Source of the DNA: Chitinophaga sancti
GTDB taxonomy: Bacteria; Bacteroidota; Bacteroidia; Chitinophagales; Chitinophagaceae
Reading direction: 5' to 3'
Assembly: GCF_034087045.1 (NCBI RefSeq)
Contig: NZ_CP139247.1
Location: 7,776,001 to 7,840,000 of the forward strand
DNA length: 64,000 nt
The position numbers and the translations under genes were made by a program. Below the pieces are notes generated by a model. That model did no database searches and had not been told where the DNA came from. It saw only the letters and a list, made by a program, of their open reading frames with translations. How positions within the stretch are numbered: the first letter of the stretch is position 1; each line of letters opens with the position of its first letter. Below are positions 9,000 to 16,184 of the stretch, piece by piece.

Positions 9000-9896
9000 A
9001 TGCTGATTGCTTACGATCCCATATTTGCACACCCGTTACCTGAAGGCCATCGTTTTCCGATGGCAAAATATGAACTGATTCCTGCGCAGCTGTTGCGGGA
9101 AGGGATTGTTACTATTGATCAGTTTCATAAACCCCAACCGGTGAGTGAAGAGACAATTCTTCTGACGCATACCCGTGAATATTGGGATAAATTAAAAAAT
9201 GGGAAGCTGAGTGAGAAGGAAGTGCGTAAGATAGGTTTGCCACAATCACCAGCATTGGTGATGCGGGAAAGGGTGATTTGCCAGGGAACGATTGATTGTG
9301 CATTGCATGCATTGGAGCATGGTATTGGTTTAAATGTGGCGGGTGGTACGCATCATGCGTTTACTGATCATGGAGAAGGGTTTTGTCTGATGAATGATTT
9401 TGCGGTAGCCACGAATTATTTGTTGCATCAAAAGCTGGCTGGATATGTGATGATAATAGATCTGGATGTACATCAGGGGAATGGCACTGCTGCCATATTT
9501 GAGGGGAATGAACGGGTGTTTACATTCAGTATGCATGGGGAGCATAATTATCCCTTTCATAAAGAGACTTCTGTATGGGATGTTGGGTTGCCTGATGGCA
9601 CGACGGATGAGGAATATCTACCTAAGTTAGAGAGTTGTTTAGCTTCTTTATTCGAGAGGGAACGGCCTGATTTTGTATTTTATTTATCCGGGGTAGATAT
9701 ACTGGCGACTGATCGGTATGGGAGGATGAAAGTAACCGAAAATGGATGCCGCTGCAGAGATGAATTGGTGTTAAATACGGTAAAACAATATGGAATTCCC
9801 TGTGCAGTTGCGATGGGAGGAGGGTATTCTCCACAACTGAGGCATATTGTGAATGCGCATTGTAATACATTCAAAACAGCGGCAGCCATCTTCTGA
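9000..9896 (+). CDS. Histone deacetylase family protein
   Basis: This 298-residue protein belongs to the arginase/deacetylase fold, including bacterial HDAC-like, acetoin-utilisation (AcuC) and acetylpolyamine amidohydrolases. Catalytic elements are visible: the His pair in GGTHHAF (118-119), the zinc ligands D156 and H158 in DLDVHQGN, and a later Asp in SGVDIL. It probably removes acyl groups from lysines or small amines in the cytoplasm; the substrate is not predictable. ATG at 9000 is preferred over the in-frame TTG at 8991 because the fold starts MLIAYDPIF. The gene directly follows the 39-bp array behind pdeM. Confidence 0.9.
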   Translation: MLIAYDPIFAHPLPEGHRFPMAKYELIPAQLLREGIVTIDQFHKPQPVSEETILLTHTREYWDKLKNGKLSEKEVRKIGLPQSPALVMRERVICQGTIDCALHALEHGIGLNVAGGTHHAFTDHGEGFCLMNDFAVATNYLLHQKLAGYVMIIDLDVHQGNGTAAIFEGNERVFTFSMHGEHNYPFHKETSVWDVGLPDGTTDEEYLPKLESCLASLFERERPDFVFYLSGVDILATDRYGRMKVTENGCRCRDELVLNTVKQYGIPCAVAMGGGYSPQLRHIVNAHCNTFKTAAAIF

Positions 9897-9994
9897 TTTT
9901 CTCTAAGAACGGCGGTGTTTAGATTTAAAAGGCATTTGATTCATCGAAATAACATGCATGCATTTAATTTTTTCTAAGTGCAGGAAGACAATTG

Positions 9995-10159
9995 ATTCGC
10001 CATAAGTCCGCGGTGTCTGATAACGATTTTCAGAGCATAAAGCAATTTCATTCGCCATAAGTCCCGATGCCAGATAATGATCTTCCAAAGCATAAAGTAA
10101 TTTCATTCGCCATAAGTCCCGATGTCAGATAATGATCTTCCAAAGCATAAAATCTTCTG
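9995..10159 (+). repeat. Three 55-bp tandem repeats covering the cupin gene 3' end
   Basis: Three adjacent 55-bp units start at 9995, 10050 and 10105, each beginning ATTCGCCATAAGTCC. The third contains the last codons and stop (complement of TCA at 10125-10127) of the minus-strand cupin gene. The first two are intergenic copies of that gene end. The middle copy is nearly identical to the genic one; the outermost has diverged. The sequence before 9995 shows no further clear unit. Confidence 0.85.
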
Positions 10160-10421
10160 AAACATTAATAAACTTATGCCACGTTCCTGCCGGTACAAAA
10201 AGATAATCCCCTGAATCAATATCTACGACTCTATCCTTGTATTGTACTTCTGCACATCCTGACATAACGATGTACGTTTCATTTTGTGAATCCGGCTCCT
10301 GTGTGTAAACATCCTCGGGACATAACAATATTACCCTCATTGTATTGTGTTCCCATAGGGTCACGGCTGCTTCTCCACTGTTTTCCAGCTGGCGCAATGC
10401 GTCAACAAATGCGATACGCAT
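10125..10421 (-). CDS. Small cupin-domain protein
   Basis: This is a 98-residue single cupin barrel. The second conserved motif reads GDYLFVPAGTWHKF, with the expected metal-binding His; the first motif is partly degenerate (ETYIVMSGCAEVQYKD). Proteins of this type bind small ligands or metals or act as simple enzymes; no specific role can be assigned. It is probably cytoplasmic. Its 3' end lies in a 55-bp tandem array, and it is convergent with the deacetylase gene. No obvious operon partner: the upstream regulator gene on the same strand ends 188 bp away. Confidence 0.85.
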   Translation of the reverse strand: MRIAFVDALRQLENSGEAAVTLWEHNTMRVILLCPEDVYTQEPDSQNETYIVMSGCAEVQYKDRVVDIDSGDYLFVPAGTWHKFINVSEDFMLWKIII

Positions 10422-10520
10422 AGTTTAATCTTTGAGATTATTAAAAAAAGGGGTTGGAGTAAGTAGCTTTATTTATTCTGATGGTTATTTTGATATTCGT
10501 TTTTAAAGGTTGATTGATTT

Positions 10521-10539
10521 GGAGGCGACATGCGCCTCC
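10521..10539 (-). terminator. Short GC hairpin downstream of the XRE-S24 regulator gene
   Basis: GGAGGCG at 10521-10527 pairs with CGCCTCC at 10533-10539 around a 5-nt loop. There is no strong U-run on the minus strand after it, so termination is uncertain. Confidence 0.35.
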
Positions 10540-10609
10540 CTGTACATAGTCTTCCCAATGCTTAGAAGTCTATGCATTTTATCTTTTGAAAAAGTAATTG
10601 AGGTTGTAA

Positions 10610-11362
10610 TTAATTCCTGGTCTTTTTCTTCAGCATATTTACCTGATCCTGGAGGTGGCTCACCATATCTGCGAGGTGGTTCACACTCATACGGCTTTGT
10701 GGAGCAGCTTTGCTGATCACAGCGTCAGACTGCCAGAGTTCCAGCACTTCATCCATACCTACGGAATAAGGTTCGAACTGAGGGTTATCAGATACCAATG
10801 TCAGTTTTCCTTTTGTGCGGTTACTTTTCAACAAACGTTTATACACAATTCCTTCTCTGCTTGTCACCACCACATAGGCTTCGTTGTTACGAATATCTTC
10901 CCAACCGTCAACTTTGTGGCAAACGATTACAGAACCGGATGGTGTAGGTAACATGGAGTCACCGGCGATTTCGAAAGCTCTGTAACTACCAGCGCCCATC
11001 ATAGGGAGGGTGAAGGTGTTCAGTTCTTCGATGAATTCATCATCGTTATAACCTGCGAGGTAACCAGCGGCAGCTTTTACGGGTACAAACTCTATGGACT
11101 GGCGGCTATTGCCGAGCTTTTGCTGGCGGCGCTTTTCGAGGAAAGTATCTTTTTGGGAACCTACATCACGCCGAAGGAGATCGTCAATAGAAACCCTGAA
11201 CATATCGCTGACCAGTTCCAGCACTTCTGTACGGGGCTCTGCACGCTCTTCTTCATAAGCTCCCAGGAGGGAACGTTTGATCCCTAGTTTATCAGCAAAC
11301 TCCTGCTGCGTCCATCCTTTCTGCTTACGCAGAAACTTTAAATTGCGGCATACAACTGACAT
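10610..11362 (-). CDS. XRE-type LexA/CI-like transcriptional regulator with S24 peptidase domain
   Basis: This 250-residue repressor has an N-terminal XRE helix-turn-helix (about residues 6-62, WTQQEFADKLGIKRSLLGAYE). A C-terminal S24/LexA-type peptidase domain follows, with the Ser in GDSM (S136) and the Lys in YKRLL (K175), a spacing close to LexA. An Ala-Gly pair (99-100) in KAAAGYLAG is a plausible self-cleavage site. A short Lys-rich tail follows. Such proteins repress target genes and may self-cleave after DNA damage, though many Bacteroidota versions are uncharacterised. A palindrome just inside its own promoter (11375-11390) suggests autorepression. Confidence 0.9.
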   Translation of the reverse strand: MSVVCRNLKFLRKQKGWTQQEFADKLGIKRSLLGAYEEERAEPRTEVLELVSDMFRVSIDDLLRRDVGSQKDTFLEKRRQQKLGNSRQSIEFVPVKAAAGYLAGYNDDEFIEELNTFTLPMMGAGSYRAFEIAGDSMLPTPSGSVIVCHKVDGWEDIRNNEAYVVVTSREGIVYKRLLKSNRTKGKLTLVSDNPQFEPYSVGMDEVLELWQSDAVISKAAPQSRMSVNHLADMVSHLQDQVNMLKKKTRN

Positions 11363-11374
11363 AATCTAAATTAT

Positions 11375-11390
11375 TTAGTAGAATTACTAA
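11375..11390. promoter_or_regulatory. Palindromic operator candidate (TTAGTA-N4-TACTAA)
   Basis: TTAGTA at 11375-11380 and TACTAA at 11385-11390 form perfect 6-bp arms around GAAT. On the minus strand the site covers the expected transcription start just after the -7 element of the XRE-S24 gene, the classic place for an autorepressor. An extra half-site TTAGTA lies at 11396-11401, inside the promoter. Confidence 0.6.
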
Positions 11391-11422
11391 CAAATTTAGT
11401 ATATAATTTTTGGAATAACCAA
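11391..11422 (-). promoter_or_regulatory. Promoter of the XRE-S24 regulator gene
   Basis: Read on the minus strand, TAAATTTG (complement of 11391-11398) matches the Bacteroidota -7 consensus TAnnTTTG, with a TTG (complement of 11420-11422) 21 bp upstream as the -33 element. The predicted start is near 11384, giving a short leader to the ATG at 11362. Confidence 0.6.
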
Positions 11423-11443
11423 ATAAATCCGGTGATTCTCACT

Positions 11444-11451
11444 TATTTTTG
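11444..11451 (+). promoter_or_regulatory. Putative -7 promoter element of the four-helix membrane protein gene
   Basis: TATTTTTG matches the Bacteroidota TAnnTTTG element and lies 24 bp before the ATG at 11476. No TTG is seen at the usual -33 spacing. The element is divergent from the XRE-S24 promoter, so that regulator could influence both. Confidence 0.45.
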
Positions 11452-11475
11452 TCAGGAAATCCAACTCAAAGATTT

Positions 11476-11946
11476 ATGTATACACCGTTGCTGATTATTC
11501 ACTCCCTGTTAAGGTGGGCAATTTTACTGGCTGGCATTTGGGCCGTTTACCGTTCATGGAAAGGCGTTAGTGGCAAAACACCTTTTACCGGTGCGGACAA
11601 CAAGGCTGGTTTATTCTTTATGATTTTCTTTGACCTGCAATTGCTGGTAGGCTTGTTATTGTACTTTGTAGCCAGTCCATTTGCAATGAAAGCAATATCC
11701 GAAATGGGTATGGGCGCTGTAATGAAAAGTAGTGTTCGTCGCTTCTATGCGGTAGAACATATCACTATGGCTGTTTTAGCATTCATCCTGGTACACATTG
11801 GTCGTGCAAAAGTAAAGAAAGCACCGACCGATGCATTGAAACATAAGAAGGGACTGATCTTCTTCGGTATTGTTTTGGTGCTGGTATTACTGCTGACACC
11901 ATGGCCTTTCCGCGAAGCGGGTGCTATGAGAGGATGGTTGTATTAA
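11476..11946 (+). CDS. Four-helix integral membrane protein, function unknown
   Basis: This 156-residue protein shows four predicted membrane helices (about 5-25, 47-68, 93-113 and 127-145). Histidines in or near helices (IIHSLLRW, VEHITM, VHIGRAK) recall small cytochrome-b-like membrane proteins, so heme binding is possible but unproven. The ATG at 11476 is preferred over an in-frame TTG at 11449 that would overlap the promoter element. It is divergently arranged from the XRE-S24 regulator and convergent with the SdpI-family gene, sharing a bidirectional terminator with the latter. I do not recognise a specific function. Confidence 0.75.
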   Translation: MYTPLLIIHSLLRWAILLAGIWAVYRSWKGVSGKTPFTGADNKAGLFFMIFFDLQLLVGLLLYFVASPFAMKAISEMGMGAVMKSSVRRFYAVEHITMAVLAFILVHIGRAKVKKAPTDALKHKKGLIFFGIVLVLVLLLTPWPFREAGAMRGWLY

Positions 11947-11971
11947 CCGATACGATTATTCAAAAATACAG

Positions 11972-12003
11972 AGGGGCTGATGTTGTCACATCAGCCCCTT
12001 TTA
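11972..12003. terminator. Bidirectional intrinsic terminator
   Basis: A perfect 12-bp stem (AGGGGCTGATGT at 11972-11983, complement at 11988-11999) with a 4-nt loop is followed by TTTT. It lies between the convergent membrane protein and SdpI-family genes. Confidence 0.85.
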
Positions 12004-12026
12004 CTTTCGTCGTTTTTTCATCATTG

Positions 12027-12701
12027 TCACCCCTTATCCGTATGATATAAACGGAATGAATAGATATACGGCAATGCTGCCAGTATAGCTCCTGTAAAAA
12101 TCAATAAAAATACCCCCGTCATTACGGGTAAAAAGAACCCTCCAACGAATGTGGCGATCCCCGTCCACATCCAAAGATTGCCTGCCATCAGATGCGTTTG
12201 CTGCCAGATTTCGGTGCTTTGCAGTGTCCAAGGTGTACGTACCCCCACAAAATAATTCGGTTGTAATTTGCGTAAATAGATCCCGATCACCGCGATTAAT
12301 ATGCCCACTCCTGTAAATACCCAACGCTCCATTATTAAAGCGCGCCCCTGACTTACCATCCAGATAATTGCGCCGGTGAATATGGCCAGGTATATGTGAA
12401 TGGAGAAGCGGATACGATAGTATTGCTGTCGCTGCAGGCGCTCATTTGCTTCCGGAAAGTCCGCGTGGTCTACGTGAGGGAGGTAGCGGAAGAGGAAGTA
12501 TAACATGAGGTTGGTGAGGAATAGGAAGGTCATGAGTAATAAGAAATCACTTTTGGTACCGACCCGTTCCGGTATGCCTGTGATGCTGTAGTTGTTTGGG
12601 AAGAGGTCTGGCATTGAAGGCCAGATGACTCCCAGGTATGCCATCGGCATCAATAGTAAGAGCAACAATAATAGTTCTTGTCCTAAATCCGTCTTTTTCA
12701 T
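12027..12701 (-). CDS. SdpI-family membrane protein with DUF1648-type region
   Basis: This 224-residue membrane protein has the DUF1648 / SdpI layout: an N-terminal helix (MKKTDLGQELLLLLLLLMPM), a DUF1648-like segment with PDLFPNNYSITGIPERVG, and a C-terminal SdpI domain containing NYFVGVRTPWTLQSTEIW. The founding member, Bacillus SdpI, gives immunity to a killing toxin; most homologues have unknown roles. The frame remains open upstream to 12908, but the extra 69 codons run through a perfect 24-bp inverted repeat and lack conserved sequence, so ATG at 12701 is preferred. About six membrane helices are likely. No toxin gene is recognisable nearby. Confidence 0.88.
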   Translation of the reverse strand: MKKTDLGQELLLLLLLLMPMAYLGVIWPSMPDLFPNNYSITGIPERVGTKSDFLLLMTFLFLTNLMLYFLFRYLPHVDHADFPEANERLQRQQYYRIRFSIHIYLAIFTGAIIWMVSQGRALIMERWVFTGVGILIAVIGIYLRKLQPNYFVGVRTPWTLQSTEIWQQTHLMAGNLWMWTGIATFVGGFFLPVMTGVFLLIFTGAILAALPYIYSFRLYHTDKG

Positions 12702-12825
12702 AACAACATGGATTTGGTGTACATGAAAGGTGACAAATACTATACCGTTGGCATACATATATATTACAATTGTGAAGGGTGAATGGTTTAAATGGTGATT
12801 TGTTTTAATAGCAGATTGTTTTAAT

Positions 12826-12876
12826 TGCCAGACTAAGAACGGATTTGCCAAAGGCAAATCCGTTCTTAGTCTGGCA
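12826..12876. repeat. Perfect 24-bp inverted repeat (hairpin, 3-nt loop)
   Basis: Arms at 12826-12849 and 12853-12876 are perfect complements around AAA; the left arm begins TGCCAGACTAAGAACGG. There is no T-run on either side, so a simple terminator is unlikely. It lies upstream of the SdpI-family gene and directly abuts another inverted repeat. Confidence 0.85.
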
Positions 12877-12877
12877 A

Positions 12878-12974
12878 GCGGATTGTCGCGCCGAGGCATC
12901 GGCGACAATCCGCAGGAAAGGACAAAACCGCAGTAAGCGCGACAATCCGCCGGAAAAGAACTAACCGCGATAAG
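12878..12974. repeat. GC-rich inverted and direct repeat cluster
   Basis: GCGGATTGTCGC (12878-12889) pairs with GCGACAATCCGC (12902-12913); an inner CGCCGA/TCGGCG pair overlaps. GCGACAATCCGC recurs at 12939-12950, starting an imperfect second copy of a 37-bp direct repeat that runs to about 12974. Base composition is richer in G+C than the flanks. It resembles REP-type intergenic elements, but no transposase is nearby. Confidence 0.7.
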
Positions 12975-13039
12975 GGGCGAAATACAGAAATGGCTGGAAT
13001 TCCAGGGTTTGTTATTAAGTTGTTATTATGCTAACTATT

Positions 13040-13065
13040 TTAGTATTTACTAATAATATTAGTAA
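13040..13065. promoter_or_regulatory. Second TTAGTA/TACTAA palindrome
   Basis: TTAGTA-TT-TACTAA (13040-13053), followed by TTAGTAA at 13059-13065, uses the same arms as the operator candidate before the XRE-S24 gene, with a shorter spacer. The region is AT-rich and intergenic, between the SdpI-family gene start and the aspartate kinase terminator, so chance remains possible. Confidence 0.35.
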
Positions 13066-13100
13066 TTTTACCTCCGAGGCTTTCCCTCACAATCACCATA

Positions 13101-13138
13101 AAAAAACAGGTCGTCCCCTTTATTGGAGACGACCTGTT
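13101..13138 (-). terminator. Intrinsic terminator of the aspartate kinase gene
   Basis: AACAGGTCGTC (13105-13115) pairs perfectly with GACGACCTGTT (13128-13138). The A-run at 13101-13106 becomes a U-run on the minus strand, 23 bp after the stop. Confidence 0.85.
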
Positions 13139-13160
13139 CCTTTATAATTCCCTTTTAAGA

Positions 13161-14483
13161 CTATTCCAGATCAAACAATCCCTTGTTCAATAACTGGAGC
13201 GTTTTCTCCTTATGCTGACCACCAATCAGGATAGAAATATTATGACGGCTACCGCCATAAGAAATCATTCTCAAAGGCACTTCATTCAGCGCTTCAAACA
13301 GTTTCTTCAGGATAGAAGGCGTTGCCGCTACTTCGTTACCCACGATTGAAACGATAGTCTGATGATGATCCAGTTCTACTGAACCAAATGGCTGCAGTTC
13401 TTTCAGCAGCTGATCCAGCTGTGGTGTATTTTCTATTGTCAGTGATACCGCCACTTCTGAGGTAGTGATCATATCAATAGGTACACGGTATTTTTCAAAT
13501 ACTTCGAAGATCTTACGCAGGAAACCATATGCCAGCAACATACGGCTGGATTTGATCTTAATTGCGATAATACCATCCTTGGCAGCTACTGCTTTCACAC
13601 CATCGCCACCTGGCAATTCTGTAATAATGGTACCATGTGCCTCAGGCTGCATCGTGTTCAGCAACTTCACCGGAATGTTGAAGTGCTGTGCTGGCCATAT
13701 AGATGCAGGATGCAGGATCTTAGCGCCAAAGTACGCCAGCTCCGCAGCCTCGTCAAATGACAGCTGATCGATCGGGAAAGTTTTCTTTACTACACGAGGA
13801 TCATTGTTATGCATACCGTCGATATCTGTCCAGATCTGTACTTCTTCTGCCTGGATAGCTGCACCGATCAGGGATGCTGAATAATCACTACCTCCACGTT
13901 TCAGGTTGTCTATCTCTCCTCTGTGATTGCGGCAGATATACCCCTGTGTAACGAAAATCTTATTATCCTTATGTTTATCCAACAGGTTGCCCAGGCGGAT
14001 CTTGATCTTTGGAATTTCCGGTTCCTCGTACTCGTCTATGCTCATGAAATCCAGGGCTGATATCAATTCAGAATGGATACCCGCTTCTTCCAGATATACA
14101 CTGAACAGTTTGGTAGAGAGTAATTCACCCTGCGCCAGGATATCCTTGTTCAAAGCTTCGTTGAAGCTAATCTTCAGGATGATGTTCAGGAATTCAAAAT
14201 GCTCGTCAATAACAGCACCAGCCTTTACACGTGCTTCAGGCTGCTTCACCAGCGCCTCAATAAATGAGCGGTAGTGTGCTTCCAGCTTATCTATCTGCCC
14301 CTTAGCCTGCTCCTTTTTACCTTCAGACAAGGACTGTCCTATCTCAACCAAGGAATTGGTGGTACCGGATAATGCAGACAACACGACGATTTTTGGAGCG
14401 TCATCAGCAGTCACCAGCTGGGCCACGGCATGCATGCGTTCAGGTTTACCTACCGACGTGCCGCCAAATTTTAAGATCTTCAT
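13161..14483 (-). CDS. lysC: Aspartate kinase (monofunctional)
   Basis: This 440-residue enzyme phosphorylates aspartate, the first step towards lysine (diaminopimelate), threonine and methionine. The N-terminal KFGGTSVG (residues 4-11) and the later RGGSDYSASLIGAA are the kinase signature elements. The C-terminal third (about 300-440) carries two ACT-type regulatory domains, with sequences such as TIVSIVGNEVA. There is no fused homoserine dehydrogenase. It is likely feedback-regulated by lysine and/or threonine. It lies downstream of the Ldh-family gene on the same strand with a 69-bp gap and ends with a clear terminator. Confidence 0.95.
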   Translation of the reverse strand: MKILKFGGTSVGKPERMHAVAQLVTADDAPKIVVLSALSGTTNSLVEIGQSLSEGKKEQAKGQIDKLEAHYRSFIEALVKQPEARVKAGAVIDEHFEFLNIILKISFNEALNKDILAQGELLSTKLFSVYLEEAGIHSELISALDFMSIDEYEEPEIPKIKIRLGNLLDKHKDNKIFVTQGYICRNHRGEIDNLKRGGSDYSASLIGAAIQAEEVQIWTDIDGMHNNDPRVVKKTFPIDQLSFDEAAELAYFGAKILHPASIWPAQHFNIPVKLLNTMQPEAHGTIITELPGGDGVKAVAAKDGIIAIKIKSSRMLLAYGFLRKIFEVFEKYRVPIDMITTSEVAVSLTIENTPQLDQLLKELQPFGSVELDHHQTIVSIVGNEVAATPSILKKLFEALNEVPLRMISYGGSRHNISILIGGQHKEKTLQLLNKGLFDLE

Positions 14484-14552
14484 TACTGTTGTATTGTTAT
14501 GTGTTTGACGTAACTCTTATAAAAAGCGCAAGTTCGCGCTTAATTCCTGACT

Positions 14553-15626
14553 TTAAAAGCTCAATTTAAATTTCTCCCCAACTTCTCTCAGATCTTTTAT
14601 CACCGGGTCCAGTAATGGAATACCTCCCTGGCGGCGATGTGCTTCCATTTCACGCTCAGGATCACCAGGTATCAATACCTGCTCTCCTGCTACCGGTGTT
14701 GCATTTCTGAAGCGGGTGATCCACTTGTCCATATGCTCCTTGAACTCATCAGCAGGGCGGAAGGCGTCTATACGCATGGCTCCCAGAAAGTGGCCCAGCC
14801 CCTCTCCTACAGGATCAGGTGCCAATGGCAGGAAACTTACGAACGGCGGTGCCCAGGGACCATAATTGGCTCCTGACAACACTGCTGAAAATATATCGAC
14901 GATCGCTCCCAGGCAATATCCCTTATGACTACCATGTTCACGGTCGCCACCCAGTGGCAACAGGGCGCCGCCATCTTTGAGTTCATGTGGATTAGTGCTG
15001 GAATGACCTTCTTTGTCCTGGATCCATCCGGTTGGAGCTTCCTCGCTTTTACGCTGCAGGATCTCCAGCTTACCGTTGGCAGCCGTAGTAGTAGCGAAAT
15101 CCGCTACAAAGGCAGGTTGTGTTTTGGCAGGAATCGCTACTGCAATAGGGTTGGTACCCAGCATACGCTCTGTGGCAAAGGTTGGTGCTACCAGTGGACT
15201 GGCATTGGTCATCGCCATACCAATCATGTCTTTATCCAGCGCCATCATGGCATGCTGGCCGGCAATGCCGAAATGGTTGGAGTTCTTTACGCTCACCCAG
15301 CCACTACCCACGTTAGCAGCTTTTGCTATTGCTACCTGCATGGCATAAGGAGCTACGACCAGGCCAAGGCCACGATCACCATCTACTACAGCTGTACTGG
15401 GGGTTTCATGTACTACCCGGATGTTCGGAGTGGCATTTACACGACCGTTTTCCCAGAGGCGTACATAGCCAACAAGGCGCGCTACCCCATGAGAATCAAT
15501 ACCTCTGAGATCTGCTGATAATAAAACTTCACTGGCTGTTGCCGCATGTTCGTCTGAACAACCCATGCGTTTAAAAACTTCCTGGGTAAATTCCCTTAAA
15601 TGAGGATAGGAGAAAATCTGGCTCAT
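14553..15626 (-). CDS. Malate/L-lactate dehydrogenase family (Ldh_2) NAD(P)-dependent oxidoreductase
   Basis: This 357-residue protein belongs to the type-2 malate/lactate/ureidoglycolate dehydrogenase family, which is unrelated to the classical Rossmann enzymes. Family hallmarks are SHGVARLVGYV near the N-terminus, the catalytic His region NSNHFGIAGQHAM, the GTNPIAVAIPA segment, and GSHKGYCLGAIVDIFSAVLSG. It should reduce or oxidise a 2-keto/2-hydroxy acid with NAD(P); the substrate is not certain. The ATG at 15626 is chosen because upstream in-frame codons to 15701 run into the DUF3467 gene end and are not conserved in character. Confidence 0.9.
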   Translation of the reverse strand: MSQIFSYPHLREFTQEVFKRMGCSDEHAATASEVLLSADLRGIDSHGVARLVGYVRLWENGRVNATPNIRVVHETPSTAVVDGDRGLGLVVAPYAMQVAIAKAANVGSGWVSVKNSNHFGIAGQHAMMALDKDMIGMAMTNASPLVAPTFATERMLGTNPIAVAIPAKTQPAFVADFATTTAANGKLEILQRKSEEAPTGWIQDKEGHSSTNPHELKDGGALLPLGGDREHGSHKGYCLGAIVDIFSAVLSGANYGPWAPPFVSFLPLAPDPVGEGLGHFLGAMRIDAFRPADEFKEHMDKWITRFRNATPVAGEQVLIPGDPEREMEAHRRQGGIPLLDPVIKDLREVGEKFKLSF

Positions 15627-15675
15627 GATGGATTTCCGTGCTATTGATTTTTGTATCAGTTGATCTGGTCCTGTT

Positions 15676-15990
15676 TTAGGCCTGAGCGGTAGGTCCTCCA
15701 AAGTTCATGGGAAGGGATACCGGTTCCTGGTCCTGAATAGTTCCGTGAATCGATTCGAATTTCTTGATATTGTCCAACATTGCCTTCATGAAGCGCTTTG
15801 CATGCTGAGGAGTGAGGATAATGCGGGATTTTACCTTTGCTTTGGGCATTCCGGGCATTACATTCACAAAATCGACTACAAATTCTGCATTGGAGTGAGT
15901 GATAATCGCCAGGTTAGCGTATACACCTTCTGCAATTTCCTCGGTCAATTCTATATTGAGCTGGGCTTGTTCGTCCTGCTGATTTTCCAT
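15676..15990 (-). CDS. DUF3467 family protein
   Basis: This 104-residue protein matches the DUF3467 family common in Bacteroidota. The core includes EGVYANLAIITHSNAEFVVDFV and a helix with LTPQHAKRFMKAMLDNI. Function is unknown; the acidic N-terminus and lack of a signal peptide suggest a cytoplasmic protein. It precedes the Ldh-family gene by 49 bp on the same strand and may be cotranscribed with it. Confidence 0.9.
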   Translation of the reverse strand: MENQQDEQAQLNIELTEEIAEGVYANLAIITHSNAEFVVDFVNVMPGMPKAKVKSRIILTPQHAKRFMKAMLDNIKKFESIHGTIQDQEPVSLPMNFGGPTAQA

Positions 15991-16137
15991 GTTCTGTTAT
16001 ATTTTCGGTACAAATGTAAAAAAGAGGATGTAAAATAAATTCTAAAAAAGAAATTGGCCGGAGAGTTGGCCTGCGGCAGCAAAGAAAAGGTATCATTATT
16101 TTTTCTTAACGATGGCTAATTTTTTCTTGCCAAAAGC

Positions 16138-16165
16138 AAAAAACCGGTGGCGGCCACCGGTTTTT
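16138..16165 (-). terminator. Intrinsic terminator after the first SusC/SusD pair
   Basis: AAAACCGGTGG (16140-16150) pairs with CCACCGGTTTT (16154-16164) around a 3-nt loop. The upstream A-run gives a U-run on the minus strand, 20 bp after the SusD stop. Confidence 0.8.
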
Positions 16166-16184
16166 GTTGAAATTTAATTCCGAA

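Noticed and set aside
10610..11362. Prophage remnant centred on the CI-like regulator
   Set aside because: No integrase, structural or lysis genes flank it; neighbours are ordinary chromosomal genes.
12027..12701. SdpI-type toxin immunity system
   Set aside because: No toxin or SdpR-like repressor gene is adjacent; family membership alone does not show an immunity role.
12826..12876. Ordinary transcription terminator
   Set aside because: The stem is very long but has no T-run on either strand and does not follow a gene end.
12702..12908. N-terminal extension of the SdpI-family protein
   Set aside because: The extra 69 codons pass through a perfect 24-bp inverted repeat and show no conserved sequence; MKKTDLGQELL at 12701 begins a normal membrane protein.
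14925..15518. 197-codon plus-strand frame
   Set aside because: It is antisense to the Ldh-family dehydrogenase gene, which has clear family motifs.
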